The notes: generated by a model from the letters alone, not told the origin. A DNA stretch of 46,568 nt from Enterovibrio baiacu (GCF_004120195.1 NZ_SCHN01000030.1:1-46568), one strand, 5' to 3'; shown: positions 1-9,016, numbered from the stretch's first letter. Program-made: numbers and translations.

Positions 1-97
1 ACGAGTGCCCACACAGATGCCCACACAGATTGTATAGGTCAAATTGTTAAAGAACGTTGACTATAGAAGCGTTCGCTTCTCATCGTCAGGGCTGCGA

Positions 98-125
98 ATT
101 TTACGCTGCCGGGCGATGAAGTCAA
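98..125 (-). promoter_or_regulatory. rrn promoter P3
   Basis: On the minus strand, TTGACT (120-125) and TAAAAT (98-103) are 16 bases apart, followed by a GC-rich stretch. This is the promoter closest to the boxA-like site at 42-54. Confidence 0.7.
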
Positions 126-232
126 GAAGAAATTTTGAGATTTTTCAGCGTGGTGTTCACCACATCCAAAACGTCTTGTTGACTCCCTTCAACCGCGATA
201 AGCACTGGGCTTTTCCGTTGAAGCAGGCGGGC

Positions 233-260
233 ATTCTACTGATTGAGAAGGTCACGTCAA
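233..260 (-). promoter_or_regulatory. rrn promoter P2
   Basis: On the minus strand, TTGACG (255-260) and TAGAAT (233-238) are 16 bases apart, followed by a GC-rich discriminator (GCCCGCC). The same 16-base spacing is found in P1 and P3, which supports a tandem rrn promoter array. Confidence 0.72.
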
Positions 261-352
261 GCGTTTATTTTCAATCAATTTTGAAGCCGTTTCGCCATCC
301 TGATTCAGTGGCCAGTTCCGTGTGGAGCAGGTCGCCGTGTCAGTGAGGTCGC

Positions 353-380
353 ATTATAGGGACGGTTCAGATCTTGGCAA
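353..380 (-). promoter_or_regulatory. rrn promoter P1
   Basis: On the minus strand, TTGCCA (375-380) and a perfect TATAAT (353-358) are separated by 16 bases. The discriminator after the -10 is GC-rich (GCGACC), as expected for stringently controlled rRNA promoters. It is the most upstream of three promoters pointing into the rRNA leader. Confidence 0.75.
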
Positions 381-423
381 GGGCTTTTTGTGAAAAACAT
401 CACGAAAAGCGTCCAATCGAGCG

Positions 424-864
424 CTAATTGAGCAAGTTGGTGTATTTTGATACGGAAACAGGTATCGATAGGTTTTTGAGGCCTCCTGAACGGTCATTCC
501 AGGATACGCTAACAGTAAGTACCTTCGCGTAAGTTACTTCGGCACCAGTATCATTGTTACTATTTAATACTCCTCCAGATGCCGTATTTAACACTATAGA
601 GAAAGGACTACCACTCTCGAGCGATAACTTACAATCCGTTATGTCAGCTAACGTTCTATCGGCGCAGCTAGAACCTATCGCATTAAAGCTTTGAAGCATG
701 GCAATTTGCTTTTCAGCAATATAGGTCGCTTTAACAAATAGACCTGCATTCGCTTTTTCTACCTCTATATAGCTATATAACTTCAGTGTTCCGACGCCTG
801 ATAGCACAACAATAAAGATAGATATCAGAATCTCTGCCAATGAAAACCCACGATTAGAAGTCAT
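424..864 (-). CDS. PilV-like type IV minor pilin
   Basis: This 146-residue protein is the last gene of the minus-strand minor pilin operon. A short basic leader (MTSNRG) is followed by FSLAEILIS and a long hydrophobic stretch, the class III signal recognised by prepilin peptidase PilD. Mature residue 5 is Glu, as in nearly all pilins. Short length, position after a PilX-like gene and two cysteines in the globular half suggest the PilV family. The start codon lies inside the end of the preceding gene (11-base overlap), so translation is probably coupled. Minor pilins of this type prime assembly of the competence/DNA-uptake pilus. The exact pilV name is inferred mostly from order. Confidence 0.78.
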   Translation of the reverse strand: MTSNRGFSLAEILISIFIVVLSGVGTLKLYSYIEVEKANAGLFVKATYIAEKQIAMLQSFNAIGSSCADRTLADITDCKLSLESGSPFSIVLNTASGGVLNSNNDTGAEVTYAKVLTVSVSWNDRSGGLKNLSIPVSVSKYTNLLN

Positions 865-2140
865 GAATGCTACCTTTTAATATCCTGGGTATACCAGAAC
901 CTCCTGGTGAGGGGTCTTTACCTTCGTCATACCCTGGCTTAAACGATCCTTTCACGAGTGATATTGAACCGGGAACATCGACGAGATAGCTTCCCTTACT
1001 CTCATAGGAACCATGAAAGTAAAACGGTAATTTACCCCATTTACTCGAATCATTTTTGTACTCAAGAATCAACTCAGCACAAAGAGAAGACATCGCTCCG
1101 TCTTCACATAGATTGTGACCCGTCCCGTCTGTCTTTTGATATGCTCCCCAAGAATCTGCGAGGCTGCTTTCTGAGTAATCGACTGTAAACTGAAAAATGG
1201 TTCCATGAAATGTGAAGGCGTCTTTAGCGCCGACTACACCATTCTTTATCACTACAAGCGGTGGATTTTCACTACTTCCTGCACCGGATAGCCCTGCTAT
1301 AAAACAGTCGCCATCAACCCAAATCTTCTTTTTACCTGCATCGATTTCAGACTTAACAGTACTGCCGCAACTGCTAACTGCTTCTTTGTTTGCAATCGCA
1401 GATCCTGTGGTTATCTTAACGTCAAACGTCTTTTTTACACTTTCCCAATTCTCTTTGGGTGTATCAAACAAGTCTTGGAATACATCGACATTTTCTTGAT
1501 TATCTAATATATCTGATTCGAATTTGTTTGTTACAGGCTCAGACTTCGCAGGTATGTGAGTACTGAAATTTTCATGGCATTGCTCATTTGTTCCGGTCAA
1601 TGCCGACTTAAACTCTGCTGTACTATTGCCGACATCGATAGTGACATCCCCTCCTGCAATGATGGCAATGCACTCATATATACCAATATCACCATCGGTA
1701 CCGACTTTGTCGCCTTTCGCTGGTATCCAAGCATTACCACCATCAATAACCAAACTGCCAGAGGTCTTGAATGCTGCAGCTGTCGCTCCACCAGATTTAA
1801 CCAAAACACTCTGAACGGCATAGCCTGACGTAGCACTCAATGTCCAGTGAGTCTTGTTATCAATCAATGTGATTCTGCTGTTTGTTGGCGATTTACAAAC
1901 ATCAAAAACTGATTGGCTAAAATCAGCATCTTTGGGATTGAGCCCCTTTTCCTCAAACACAGCGATGGCGCAATCTAGTCCGGCTTTCGCGTTTGCTCTT
2001 TGCTGAGTATCTATCACTACGTTTTGTGATTTTTTAATGTCTGATATCCCGGAGCTTCCAACTGAGATAGCAAACAAAGCGATGATTAAAACAACACCGC
2101 TAACTACAGCTAACGTAGCCATTCCTTTTTGGTTGTTCAT
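854..2140 (-). CDS. PilX-like large minor pilin
   Basis: This 428-residue protein starts with a short leader (MNNQKG) and a strongly hydrophobic helix (MATLAVVSGVVLIIALFAISV), matching a PilX/GspK-like prepilin N terminus. Mature position 5 is Ala rather than Glu, as in PilX- or GspK-type tip subunits that do not need to register with a neighbouring pilin. Behind the helix lies a large Gly/Ser/Asp-rich region with several cysteines (for example near residues 157, 189, 258 and 275) that I do not recognise. It is about twice the usual size for PilX. An RBS-like GGATGG lies about 8 bases before the ATG, and the gene begins 3 bases after the pilW-like gene ends. A likely role is initiation or display at the pilus tip. 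Confidence 0.72.
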   Translation of the reverse strand: MNNQKGMATLAVVSGVVLIIALFAISVGSSGISDIKKSQNVVIDTQQRANAKAGLDCAIAVFEEKGLNPKDADFSQSVFDVCKSPTNSRITLIDNKTHWTLSATSGYAVQSVLVKSGGATAAAFKTSGSLVIDGGNAWIPAKGDKVGTDGDIGIYECIAIIAGGDVTIDVGNSTAEFKSALTGTNEQCHENFSTHIPAKSEPVTNKFESDILDNQENVDVFQDLFDTPKENWESVKKTFDVKITTGSAIANKEAVSSCGSTVKSEIDAGKKKIWVDGDCFIAGLSGAGSSENPPLVVIKNGVVGAKDAFTFHGTIFQFTVDYSESSLADSWGAYQKTDGTGHNLCEDGAMSSLCAELILEYKNDSSKWGKLPFYFHGSYESKGSYLVDVPGSISLVKGSFKPGYDEGKDPSPGGSGIPRILKGSIHDF

Positions 2141-2143
2141 GCA

Positions 2144-2833
2144 TTAACCATCCACATTGGGTACAACAACGGAAAAATTTACCGAATCAGTTACCGAGCT
2201 ATCTGCTTTCAATGAAGCTTTGATCTCTATGTCAATAGATTGAAGTCGATTCGTATTGGTACCAACTGAGTGGTAGCTGCTTCTTTGGAAAGTCAGCGTA
2301 TTAATAACAATCCTGTCAAAAGTCATATCTCGCCAATATCCACTTGTACCGCCATCAGAACTATCACTGGCACAGTTCCAATTTGTAAGCCCTTTCCAGT
2401 TTTCATAAACTTCAATGACAGGGTTATTCTTACTGTCTGCGCCTAACCTGTATCCCTTCGCATCATCTTTATCAAGCGATAAGGCTCCTGAACGCTTGTC
2501 ATGGTTATAGGCAAATAGGATACATGCCCCTTTCTTCGTTTCAGTCGCGCTATCATCGATTAAAATTGAAGAAGAATTACCTAGCGCATCTGACAACATA
2601 AAGACATTCGTCGACACGCAATCAAAGCAAAAACCTGCTCTTTTAATCTCATTGCTTATTGTTGTCGCTAACATATTTAGCTGAGTATTGAGAAAATCTC
2701 TTTGGAGTTGTTGCGTACCCATGCTGGCATTAACTGAAAACAAGGCGAGAGCGGAGGCGAGAACGATAAGACTGACGGTCAAGCCAATCATCATTTCTAT
2801 AAGGGTGTAACCGTACAGCCATGCTTTTTTCAT
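2144..2833 (-). CDS. PilW-like type IV minor pilin
   Basis: The protein is about 229 residues. The leader MKKAWLYG is followed by YTLIEMMIGLTVSLIVLASALALF, a canonical prepilin cleavage site with Glu5 and a hydrophobic assembly helix. The start at 2833 is preferred because its ATG overlaps the fimT-like stop as ATGA. A start 18 bases upstream (2851) is also open. The body contains a CFDC pair near residue 75 and further cysteines, consistent with disulfide-bonded minor pilins. It lies between a FimT-like and a PilX-like gene, the usual order in priming minor-pilin operons, and probably helps nucleate type IV pilus assembly at the inner membrane. Confidence 0.78.
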   Translation of the reverse strand: MKKAWLYGYTLIEMMIGLTVSLIVLASALALFSVNASMGTQQLQRDFLNTQLNMLATTISNEIKRAGFCFDCVSTNVFMLSDALGNSSSILIDDSATETKKGACILFAYNHDKRSGALSLDKDDAKGYRLGADSKNNPVIEVYENWKGLTNWNCASDSSDGGTSGYWRDMTFDRIVINTLTFQRSSYHSVGTNTNRLQSIDIEIKASLKADSSVTDSVNFSVVVPNVDG

Positions 2834-3369
2834 GATGGACAAGCATCCCAATCACTCACCGCTGTGTTACTGCATCCTTTTAGACCGGAATATTGTCGGA
2901 TCATAATGCCAGACTCTTTTCCCGTTTCAGAACCTGCAGCAAGTTTAAGTGTGGTATTCGTAGAAGGAAGGCCAGTCATATGTGAGAAGTGAAAGAGTTT
3001 TACTGGTTCAGTTTTCACTGGAAATTGAACGGCAACCAAATCGTCAATGTTGAGAAGCACTTTTTGTAAGCCTTCATTTTCCGAACAGGAAAAATCGTCA
3101 GCTTCAGATATTTCGCTTAAACCAATACAACCATCAGAATCATTAGAGGCTGGGATGTAATGCACATAGACATTACGATGACGTTTTAGCGACTCTGATT
3201 GCCCAACTTCCAAAACCGAAAGCAACTGCATAGCAGTGCTTTCAACCTTCGCAGTTTTGTGTGAGGAAACATATGTAGGGACGGCTACCGCTGTGACCAC
3301 TGCCAGTACTGACAAGGTTGTTATCATTTCAATTAAGCTAAATCCGCGTAGTCGATTCCAATAACTCAC
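2830..3369 (-). CDS. FimT/GspH-type minor pilin
   Basis: This 179-residue protein is the first gene of the minor pilin operon. The leader MSYWNRLRG precedes FSLIEMITTLSVLAVVTAVAVPTYV, a standard prepilin cleavage site with Glu5 and the AVPTY turn typical of FimT/GspH. Cysteines near residues 82 and 95, and near the C terminus, could form disulfides. The start codon is GTG. FimT proteins have been linked to DNA binding during natural transformation in other bacteria; that role here is inferred. Only 57 bases separate it from the divergent pilE-like gene, so both are probably served by a compact bidirectional promoter. Confidence 0.78.
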   Translation of the reverse strand: MSYWNRLRGFSLIEMITTLSVLAVVTAVAVPTYVSSHKTAKVESTAMQLLSVLEVGQSESLKRHRNVYVHYIPASNDSDGCIGLSEISEADDFSCSENEGLQKVLLNIDDLVAVQFPVKTEPVKLFHFSHMTGLPSTNTTLKLAAGSETGKESGIMIRQYSGLKGCSNTAVSDWDACPS

Positions 3370-3471
3370 TGCTGACGTCCAATCTTTCCAACATAACTTG
3401 TCTGGATATTATCACGAAGATAACTTATGCCTTTGGAATCAATAAAGATTTACTGCATAGCGAAGATAAAA

Positions 3472-3909
3472 ATGGACCGAGGAATCAAAACGTTACAGCT
3501 GGGTATGACATTGATCGAAATCTTAGTGGCTATCGCTATTATTGGTGCGCTGACATCTATAGCGGTCCCCGCATTCAGCAACTATTTGATCCAGGCAGAA
3601 AGAAGCCGTGTGCAAACCGACCTTTATCAATTGCAAGTCTGGGTTGAACAACAATACACAGCTAAAAGCGTTTACCCTTCTGAAATAAAATGCACGAGGT
3701 GCCAAGTTTCCGACGAATATACATTTACTATCGACATCGACAAATCAGGGACAGGCAATGACGTTTACAAAATTAAGGCCACGCCAAAGTCAACGTCAAA
3801 TCAGAAGAATGATACCGACTGCTACACAATGATCATTAATGCTGCATCGGAGCAATCAAACAAAAGTAAAGATGGAACTACATTAGACAGCAGCAAATGC
3901 TGGGTATAA
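3472..3909 (+). CDS. PilE-like type IV pilin
   Basis: The protein is about 145 residues, from MDRGIKTLQLG followed by MTLIEILVAIAIIGALTSIAVPAFSNY. It shows the prepilin cleavage site, Glu5 and the IAVPAFSNY segment of PilE/PilA-type pilins. The start at 3472 gives a leader of normal length. An upstream ATG at 3427 would add 15 residues. Two cysteine pairs (CTRC, and two near the C terminus) suggest the usual disulfide-bonded D region. The gene is divergent from the fimT-like operon and convergent with dnaJ, the same neighbourhood as the V. cholerae minor pilins around VC0857 beside dnaJ (from memory). It is more likely a minor than the major pilin. Confidence 0.75.
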   Translation: MDRGIKTLQLGMTLIEILVAIAIIGALTSIAVPAFSNYLIQAERSRVQTDLYQLQVWVEQQYTAKSVYPSEIKCTRCQVSDEYTFTIDIDKSGTGNDVYKIKATPKSTSNQKNDTDCYTMIINAASEQSNKSKDGTTLDSSKCWV

Positions 3910-3910
3910 A

Positions 3911-3937
3911 AAACCAGCCATCAGGCCGGTTTTTTTG
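3911..3937. terminator. Bidirectional rho-independent terminator between the pilE-like gene and dnaJ
   Basis: A stem (3911-3919 with 3924-3932, four-base loop ATCA, one mismatch) is flanked by an A run on the left and a T run on the right. It can end both the plus-strand pilin transcript and the minus-strand dnaK-dnaJ transcript. Confidence 0.8.
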
Positions 3938-3952
3938 TATTCACTTTGTGTC

Positions 3953-5095
3953 TTAGCTTGTCAGGTCATCAAAGAATTTTTTGACGCCATCAAAGAAGCC
4001 TTCAGATTTAGGCTTGTGCTTTTTCGCTGCACTTCCACCTAAAGACTCTTCAAACTCTTTTAGCAATTCTTTTTGTTTGCTGCTTAGGTTAACTGGCGTT
4101 TCTACCACAAGCTTACAAATCAAATCACCAACGCCGCCGCCACGAACAGACTGAACACCTTTACCGCGCATGCGGAACATACGACCGGTTTGTGTTTCAG
4201 ACGGTACTTTCAAGCTAACACGGCCATCAAGTGTTGGGACTTCAACTTCACCACCTAGCGCAGCCATCGTAAAGCTTACTGGCACTTCGCAATAGAGGTT
4301 GTTGGCATCACGCGTAAAGATGTGGTGGTCGCGAACGTGAACTTGTACGTACAAGTCACCTGCTGGTGCACCAAACTCTCCTGCTTCACCTTCGCCGGTC
4401 AAACGGATACGATCACCCGTGTCGACACCCGCTGGGATCTTAACGCTGAGGGTTTTGGTTTTCTGAACTCGGCCTTGACCATGGCAGGAATCACAAGGAT
4501 CTTTGATGATTTTCCCACGACCATGACAGGTAGGACAGGTTTGCTGAACCGCGAAGAAGCCTTGACGCATCTGTACTTGGCCTTGGCCATGACACGTACC
4601 ACATGTTTGTGGTGATGAGCCCGCTTTCGCGCCACTGCCACCACATGGGTCACAGCTTACATAGGTAGGAACATCGATTTCGCGTGTAATACCGCGAACC
4701 GCCTCTTCGAGAGACAATTCCATGTTGTAACGAAGATCCGCGCCGCGTTGCGCACGTTGTGCACCACCGCCACGACGACCGCCGCCAAAAATGTCACCGA
4801 AGACATCACCAAAGATGTCACTGAAGTCTGCGCTTCCGCCACCGAAACCGCCGCCACCCATGCCACCTTGTTCAAATGCAGCATGACCGTACTGATCGTA
4901 AGCAGCACGTTTCTGATCGTCAGTTAAGATTTCATAGGCAAGTTTAACTTCTTTAAACTTGTCTGTGGCTGATTCATCACCTGGATTTTTATCAGGGTGA
5001 TATTTCATCGCCAGGCGCTTGTACGCTTTTTTAATGTCGCGTTCGCTGGCGTCACGGCTTACGCCAAGTACTTCATAAAAATCACGTTTTGACAT
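3953..5095 (-). CDS. dnaJ: Chaperone protein DnaJ
   Basis: This is the 380-residue Hsp40 co-chaperone that delivers unfolded clients to DnaK and stimulates its ATPase in the cytoplasm. It has a J domain (residues 1-70) with the HPD motif at 33-35, a Gly/Phe-rich linker (about 77-115), four CxxCxGxG zinc-finger repeats (cysteine pairs at 148/151, 165/168, 187/190 and 201/204) and a C-terminal substrate-binding region. Length and order are typical of type I DnaJ. It lies 126 bases downstream of dnaK on the same strand and is probably transcribed from the dnaK heat-shock promoter. Confidence 0.98.
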   Translation of the reverse strand: MSKRDFYEVLGVSRDASERDIKKAYKRLAMKYHPDKNPGDESATDKFKEVKLAYEILTDDQKRAAYDQYGHAAFEQGGMGGGGFGGGSADFSDIFGDVFGDIFGGGRRGGGAQRAQRGADLRYNMELSLEEAVRGITREIDVPTYVSCDPCGGSGAKAGSSPQTCGTCHGQGQVQMRQGFFAVQQTCPTCHGRGKIIKDPCDSCHGQGRVQKTKTLSVKIPAGVDTGDRIRLTGEGEAGEFGAPAGDLYVQVHVRDHHIFTRDANNLYCEVPVSFTMAALGGEVEVPTLDGRVSLKVPSETQTGRMFRMRGKGVQSVRGGGVGDLICKLVVETPVNLSSKQKELLKEFEESLGGSAAKKHKPKSEGFFDGVKKFFDDLTS

Positions 5096-5156
5096 TTTTC
5101 AGTTGTCACCTGTTTTTATACTAGGCGGACATAAATCCGCTTCGCATCATACAACT

Positions 5157-5186
5157 ACGGGCGGAGGAGAATCCTCCTACGCCCGT
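5157..5186 (-). other. Stem-loop in the dnaK-dnaJ intergenic region
   Basis: ACGGGCG (5157-5163) pairs with CGCCCGT (5180-5186), and AGGAG pairs with CTCCT inside it, closing on a small AATC loop. There is no T run, so it is not a clear terminator. It may stabilise the dnaK message or lower dnaJ expression relative to dnaK; that role is inferred. Confidence 0.55.
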
Positions 5187-5221
5187 GCGAAATAAAACGG
5201 CTAGCTAAAAATTAGCTGGTT

Positions 5222-7135
5222 TTATTTTTTGTCGTCTTTAACTTCTTCGAACTCAGCATCAACAACATCGTCGTCTTGCTTAGATTCTGCACCGGCGTCT
5301 TGAGCTTGAGCAGACTGGGCTTGTTGCTGTGCAACTTCCATCAATTTCTGAGAAGCAGCGATAAGCGCTTGTACTTTCTCGTCGATTGCTGCTTTGTCTT
5401 CGCCTTTACGCGCTTCTTCTAGCTCAGAGATAGCAGCTTCAATTTTTGCTTTCTCGTCAGCAGGTAGAGCGTCGCCAGCTTCTTCAATTTGCTTGCGAGT
5501 GCCGTGAACCATTTGGTCAGCTTGGTTGCGAGCAGTCACAAGTTCTTCGAACTTCTTATCTGCTTCTTTGTTCGCTTCCGCTTCCTGAACCATTTTCTCG
5601 ATTTCGTCGTCGCTCAGACCACCAGATGCTTGGATAGTGATCTTCTGCTCTTTACCTGTGCTCTTGTCTTTTGCAGACACGTGCAAGATACCATCCGCAT
5701 CCAGGTCGAAGGTTACTTCGATTTGTGGCATACCACGTGGCGCCGCTTGGATACCTTCTAGGTTAAATTGACCTAGAGATTTGTTGTGCATGGATTGCTT
5801 ACGCTCACCTTGCAGAACATGGATAGTTACAGCGCTTTGGTTGTCGTCAGCTGTTGAGAACACTTGATTCGCCTTAGTAGGGATCGTGGTGTTTTTCTCA
5901 ATCAGTTTCGTCATCACGCCGCCCATGGTTTCGATACCAAGAGACAGTGGAGTCACGTCTAGTAGAAGTACGTCTTTCACGTCACCCGCAAGAACACCAC
6001 CTTGAACCGCAGCACCAACAGCAACTGCTTCATCAGGGTTCACGTCTTTACGTGCTTCTTTACCAAAGAATTCAGCAACTTTTGCTTGAACCATTGGCAT
6101 ACGAGTTTGACCACCAACAAGGATAACGTCGTTGATGTCGCTAACAGACAGGTCTGCATCCGCAAGAGCAACTTTCAATGGCTCTAGTGAACGTTGAACC
6201 AGATCTTCAACCAGAGACTCAAGCTTCGCACGAGTCACTTTGATGTTCATGTGTTTAGGGCCTGTCGCATCAGCAGTGATGTACGGCAGGTTAACGTCAG
6301 TTTGTTGTGCAGAAGACAGTTCGATTTTCGCTTTTTCTGCTGCTTCTTTTAGACGCTGCATTGCTAGCGGATCTTTACGCAGGTCAATGCCTTGGTCTTT
6401 TTTGAACTCTTCAACCAAGTAGTTGATCATGCGGTTATCAAAGTCTTCACCACCTAGGTGAGTGTCACCATTGGTTGCTAGTACTTCGAACGTCTTCTCG
6501 CCTTCGACTTCATCAATCTCGATGATTGAGATATCGAAAGTACCACCACCAAGGTCGTATACCGCGATAGTGCGGTCGCCGCCTTCTTTGTCCAGACCGT
6601 ATGCTAGTGCAGCTGCGGTTGGTTCGTTGATGATACGTTTAACTTCTAGACCTGCGATACGGCCAGCATCTTTGGTTGCTTGACGCTGAGCATCGTTAAA
6701 GTACGCAGGAACAGTGATAACCGCGCCAGTTACTTCCTCACCAAGGAAGTCTTCTGCAGTTTTCTTCATTTTCTTCAGAACTTCAGCAGAAATCTGAGGC
6801 GCAGCCATTTTCTCGCCTTTCGCTTCTACCCAAGCGTCGCCATTGTCAGCTTTAACAATTTTGAACGGCATGATTTCGATATCACGTTGTACTTCTTCGT
6901 CTTCAAAACGACGACCGATCAGACGTTTGATCGCGTACACAGTGTTTTCTGGGTTAGTAACAGCTTGGCGTTTTGCTGGCTGACCTACTAATGTTTCACC
7001 GTCCTGGGTGTAAGCGATGATCGATGGCGTTGTGCGATCGCCTTCGGCGTTTTCGATTACGCGTGGCTTGTCACCGTCTAGTACTGCTACACATGAGTTG
7101 GTAGTACCCAAGTCGATACCAATGATCTTACCCAT
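5222..7135 (-). CDS. dnaK: Molecular chaperone DnaK (Hsp70)
   Basis: This 637-residue Hsp70 chaperone uses ATP to bind and release unfolded polypeptides with DnaJ and GrpE. The nucleotide-binding domain begins [13 protein letters not shown] and contains the phosphate-binding [11 protein letters not shown] segment and the [11 protein letters not shown] connect motif. The conserved linker [16 protein letters not shown] is near residue 390, followed by the substrate-binding domain and an acidic C-terminal tail ending in [12 protein letters not shown], close to the EEVKD signature. It is the first gene of dnaK-dnaJ and has a near-perfect sigma-32 promoter upstream. Confidence 0.99.
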   Translation of the reverse strand: MGKIIGIDLGTTNSCVAVLDGDKPRVIENAEGDRTTPSIIAYTQDGETLVGQPAKRQAVTNPENTVYAIKRLIGRRFEDEEVQRDIEIMPFKIVKADNGDAWVEAKGEKMAAPQISAEVLKKMKKTAEDFLGEEVTGAVITVPAYFNDAQRQATKDAGRIAGLEVKRIINEPTAAALAYGLDKEGGDRTIAVYDLGGGTFDISIIEIDEVEGEKTFEVLATNGDTHLGGEDFDNRMINYLVEEFKKDQGIDLRKDPLAMQRLKEAAEKAKIELSSAQQTDVNLPYITADATGPKHMNIKVTRAKLESLVEDLVQRSLEPLKVALADADLSVSDINDVILVGGQTRMPMVQAKVAEFFGKEARKDVNPDEAVAVGAAVQGGVLAGDVKDVLLLDVTPLSLGIETMGGVMTKLIEKNTTIPTKANQVFSTADDNQSAVTIHVLQGERKQSMHNKSLGQFNLEGIQAAPRGMPQIEVTFDLDADGILHVSAKDKSTGKEQKITIQASGGLSDDEIEKMVQEAEANKEADKKFEELVTARNQADQMVHGTRKQIEEAGDALPADEKAKIEAAISELEEARKGEDKAAIDEKVQALIAASQKLMEVAQQQAQSAQAQDAGAESKQDDDVVDAEFEEVKDDKK

Positions 7136-7178
7136 TTGGTTTTCTCCGAAAATTCATCTTATATATTGCGTAAACCCT

Positions 7179-7206
7179 ATATGGGGTTCGCTATTCAGGG
7201 TTCAAC
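7179..7206 (-). promoter_or_regulatory. Heat-shock (sigma-32) promoter of dnaK-dnaJ
   Basis: On the minus strand, GTTGAA (7201-7206) is followed after 14 bases by CCCCATAT (7179-7186). The sigma-32 consensus is CTTGAAA, 13-17 bases, CCCCATNT. The site lies about 45 bases before the dnaK start codon. Confidence 0.85.
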
Positions 7207-7286
7207 CCTAATAAAGAAAATTTTTTATTTTCTTTCCCGATGACAGGTAAATGAGGGCTGCTTTTTTGCTTTCAAGGCTTCAAACG

Positions 7287-7314
7287 AAAAAAAACCCGCT
7301 TAAAAACGGGTTTT
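7287..7314 (-). terminator. grpE terminator
   Basis: A hairpin with AAAACCCG (7291-7298) pairing with CGGGTTTT (7307-7314) lies just downstream of grpE and is followed on the minus strand by a T run (7287-7294). It separates the grpE unit from the dnaK unit. Confidence 0.8.
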
Positions 7315-7331
7315 CTTCAAAACTGGCAATA

Positions 7332-7934
7332 TTAGGCTTGTTCGTTAACGTTGCCTGATGCTGCTTTTGAAACCATCACCATCGCTGGACGTACAACACG
7401 ACCATTCAGTGCGTAGCCTTTTTGCATCACCAACATCACAGTGTTTGGTGCATGCTCAGCACTTTCTTGGATAGACATCGCTTGGTGGAATTCAGGGTTG
7501 AACGCTTCACCTTCAGGGTTTAGCTCAACAAGGCCAAATTTCGCCACAGAGTCTTTCATGGTTTTCAAGGTCAACTCAACACCTTCAAGCATAGGCTTCA
7601 GTGCTTCGTTTTCTTTGTCTGCCATTTCTAGCGCGCGTTCCATGTTGTCGATAACTGGAAGCAGTTCATTCGCAAAACGTTCCAACGCGAACTTACGCGC
7701 TTTATCGATCTCTTGCTCGGTACGACGACGAATGTTTTCAACATCAGCGCGCGCACGCAGTACGCTATCTTGCTGTTCTTTTACCGTCGCCTCGCTTGCT
7801 TCAAGCGCCGCTTCAAGTTCGGTGATCCTGCTAATCATTGCATCCGTCTCTGCATCAAGGGCGTTTTCGTCCTCTGACGCAACCGCGTCGTTTTGCAATT
7901 CTTCTTCCTGGATCTTATTTTCTTCTTTGCTCAT
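7332..7934 (-). CDS. grpE: Nucleotide exchange factor GrpE
   Basis: This 200-residue protein releases ADP from DnaK and resets the Hsp70 cycle. It has an acidic, low-complexity N terminus (about 1-40), a long coiled-coil helix (about 40-95, rich in Glu, Ala, Arg) and a C-terminal beta domain with the signature [18 protein letters not shown]. Length matches E. coli GrpE (197). It is monocistronic: it has its own sigma-32 promoter upstream and a terminator downstream, and diverges from nadK. Confidence 0.97.
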   Translation of the reverse strand: MSKEENKIQEEELQNDAVASEDENALDAETDAMISRITELEAALEASEATVKEQQDSVLRARADVENIRRRTEQEIDKARKFALERFANELLPVIDNMERALEMADKENEALKPMLEGVELTLKTMKDSVAKFGLVELNPEGEAFNPEFHQAMSIQESAEHAPNTVMLVMQKGYALNGRVVRPAMVMVSKAASGNVNEQA

Positions 7935-8011
7935 GCTCTCTCCGACACAATACTCTGTGTTAACTCCCCAAAAAACCGATATTGGGAAATCAATCTCGAC
8001 AGTTTTGCTTA

Positions 8012-8039
8012 TTATGGGGATGTATGCCTGTGTTTCAAG
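8012..8039 (-). promoter_or_regulatory. Heat-shock (sigma-32) promoter of grpE
   Basis: On the minus strand, CTTGAAA (8033-8039, a perfect -35) is followed after 13 bases by CCCCATAA (8012-8019). It lies about 80 bases before the grpE start, within the region shared with the divergent nadK gene. Confidence 0.88.
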
Positions 8040-8058
8040 GTGTCATTCGTGGCAAAGC

Positions 8059-8087
8059 ACGACAAGCTTTTATCAATAACTTATAAT
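8059..8087 (+). promoter_or_regulatory. Likely sigma-70 promoter of nadK
   Basis: A perfect TATAAT (8082-8087) lies 30 bases before the nadK start. The -35 at 8059-8064 (ACGACA, 17-base spacing) matches the consensus at only four of six positions. Confidence 0.5.
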
Positions 8088-8117
8088 CGAGCCTCTAAAT
8101 GGCGCAGGATCAATAAG

Positions 8118-8999
8118 ATGTCAAAGCGTTTCAATACTATCGCTCTGGTTGGTAAGCCAAGAAATCCGGAGGCGGTAGCGACTCACGAGAGTCTTTACCA
8201 GTGGCTTACTGAGCAAGGTTATCGCACATTGGTCGACAACCGGCTCGATAATTACTTAAATATTCCCGCGCAAGATTTTCATGATTTACTTTCCCTAGGC
8301 GAAAAAGCCGATCTTGCGATTGTCATTGGTGGTGATGGCAACATGCTGGGCGCAGCGCGCGTTTTATCGCGTTTCGATATTTCTGTTATTGGTATTAACC
8401 GCGGCAACCTTGGCTTCCTGACCGACATTGATCCTGATGATTACGAAGAAGCGCTAACGTCTGTTTTGGAAGGTGACTTTGTCGAGGAACATCGTTTCTT
8501 GTTAGAAGCGGAAGTGCACCGTCATGGGCAGATTAAGAGCCATAACGCAGCCCTTAATGAAGCCGTGCTTCACCCCGGCCAAGTTGCACACATGATTGAG
8601 TTTGAAGTGTATATCGATGATAACTTCGCCTTCTCTCAGCGTTCAGATGGCTTGATCATTTCAACACCAACAGGGTCGACTGCATATAGCCTGTCCGGTG
8701 GTGGGCCGATTCTCTCGCCAAGTCTTGATGCAATTTCATTGGTTCCTATGTTTCCGCATACGCTCTCAAGCCGACCACTGGTTGTCGATGCAAACCGCCA
8801 CATTAAATTGGTGGTTTCTCCGGACAATGGAAGCACGTTGGAAGTCAGCTGTGACAGCCAAGTTTCTTTGCCCGTCAATCCTGGAGATGAAGTTCACATC
8901 TATCGCAGCCCATCGTTTTTGCAGCTGATTCACCCTAAAAATTACAGCTATTACAAAACACTGCGAACAAAACTCGGATGGTCAAATAAACTGTTTTAG
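8118..8999 (+). CDS. nadK: NAD kinase
   Basis: This 293-residue cytoplasmic enzyme phosphorylates NAD to NADP with ATP. It contains the diphosphate-binding GGDG motif (71-74), [10 protein letters not shown] (94-103) and the conserved [23 protein letters not shown] segment that binds NAD. The start [12 protein letters not shown] at 8118 has an AGGATC ribosome-binding site; the frame is open further upstream into the grpE promoter, but that extension would not match the family. Length agrees with E. coli NadK (292). It is divergent from grpE and followed by a terminator before recN. Confidence 0.97.
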   Translation: MSKRFNTIALVGKPRNPEAVATHESLYQWLTEQGYRTLVDNRLDNYLNIPAQDFHDLLSLGEKADLAIVIGGDGNMLGAARVLSRFDISVIGINRGNLGFLTDIDPDDYEEALTSVLEGDFVEEHRFLLEAEVHRHGQIKSHNAALNEAVLHPGQVAHMIEFEVYIDDNFAFSQRSDGLIISTPTGSTAYSLSGGGPILSPSLDAISLVPMFPHTLSSRPLVVDANRHIKLVVSPDNGSTLEVSCDSQVSLPVNPGDEVHIYRSPSFLQLIHPKNYSYYKTLRTKLGWSNKLF

Positions 9000-9016
9000 T
9001 ACCCCACCATTCGCAC

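Larger units (their letters stand above)
1..423 (-). other. rRNA operon leader and promoter region (16S gene lies left of the window)
   Basis: No protein gene is supported in these 423 bases. Read on the minus strand, the sequence ends in the motif TTCTTTAACAATTT followed by CAATCTGTGTGGGCACTCGT, which is the typical end of a Vibrionaceae 16S rRNA leader with its boxA-like antitermination site (about 42-54). Three sigma-70 promoters lie upstream and are listed separately. The 16S gene itself would begin left of base 1 and is inferred, not seen. A 12-bp tandem duplication (6-17 and 18-29) lies in the leader just before the window edge. Confidence 0.8.

Noticed and set aside
44-346. A 100-codon plus-strand open frame at the left end
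   Set aside because: It lies inside the rRNA leader and promoters on the other strand, has no ribosome-binding site, and its translation is basic and low in recognisable structure.
7441-8079. A 212-codon plus-strand frame opposite grpE, rich in Ser
   Set aside because: It is antisense to the well-supported grpE gene, and the Ser/Ala-rich composition is what the reverse frame of an Ala/Glu-rich coiled coil gives.
7893-8117. N-terminal extension of nadK
   Set aside because: The open frame runs upstream through the grpE promoter, but NadK proteins begin at the [12 protein letters not shown] position, where there is also a ribosome-binding site.
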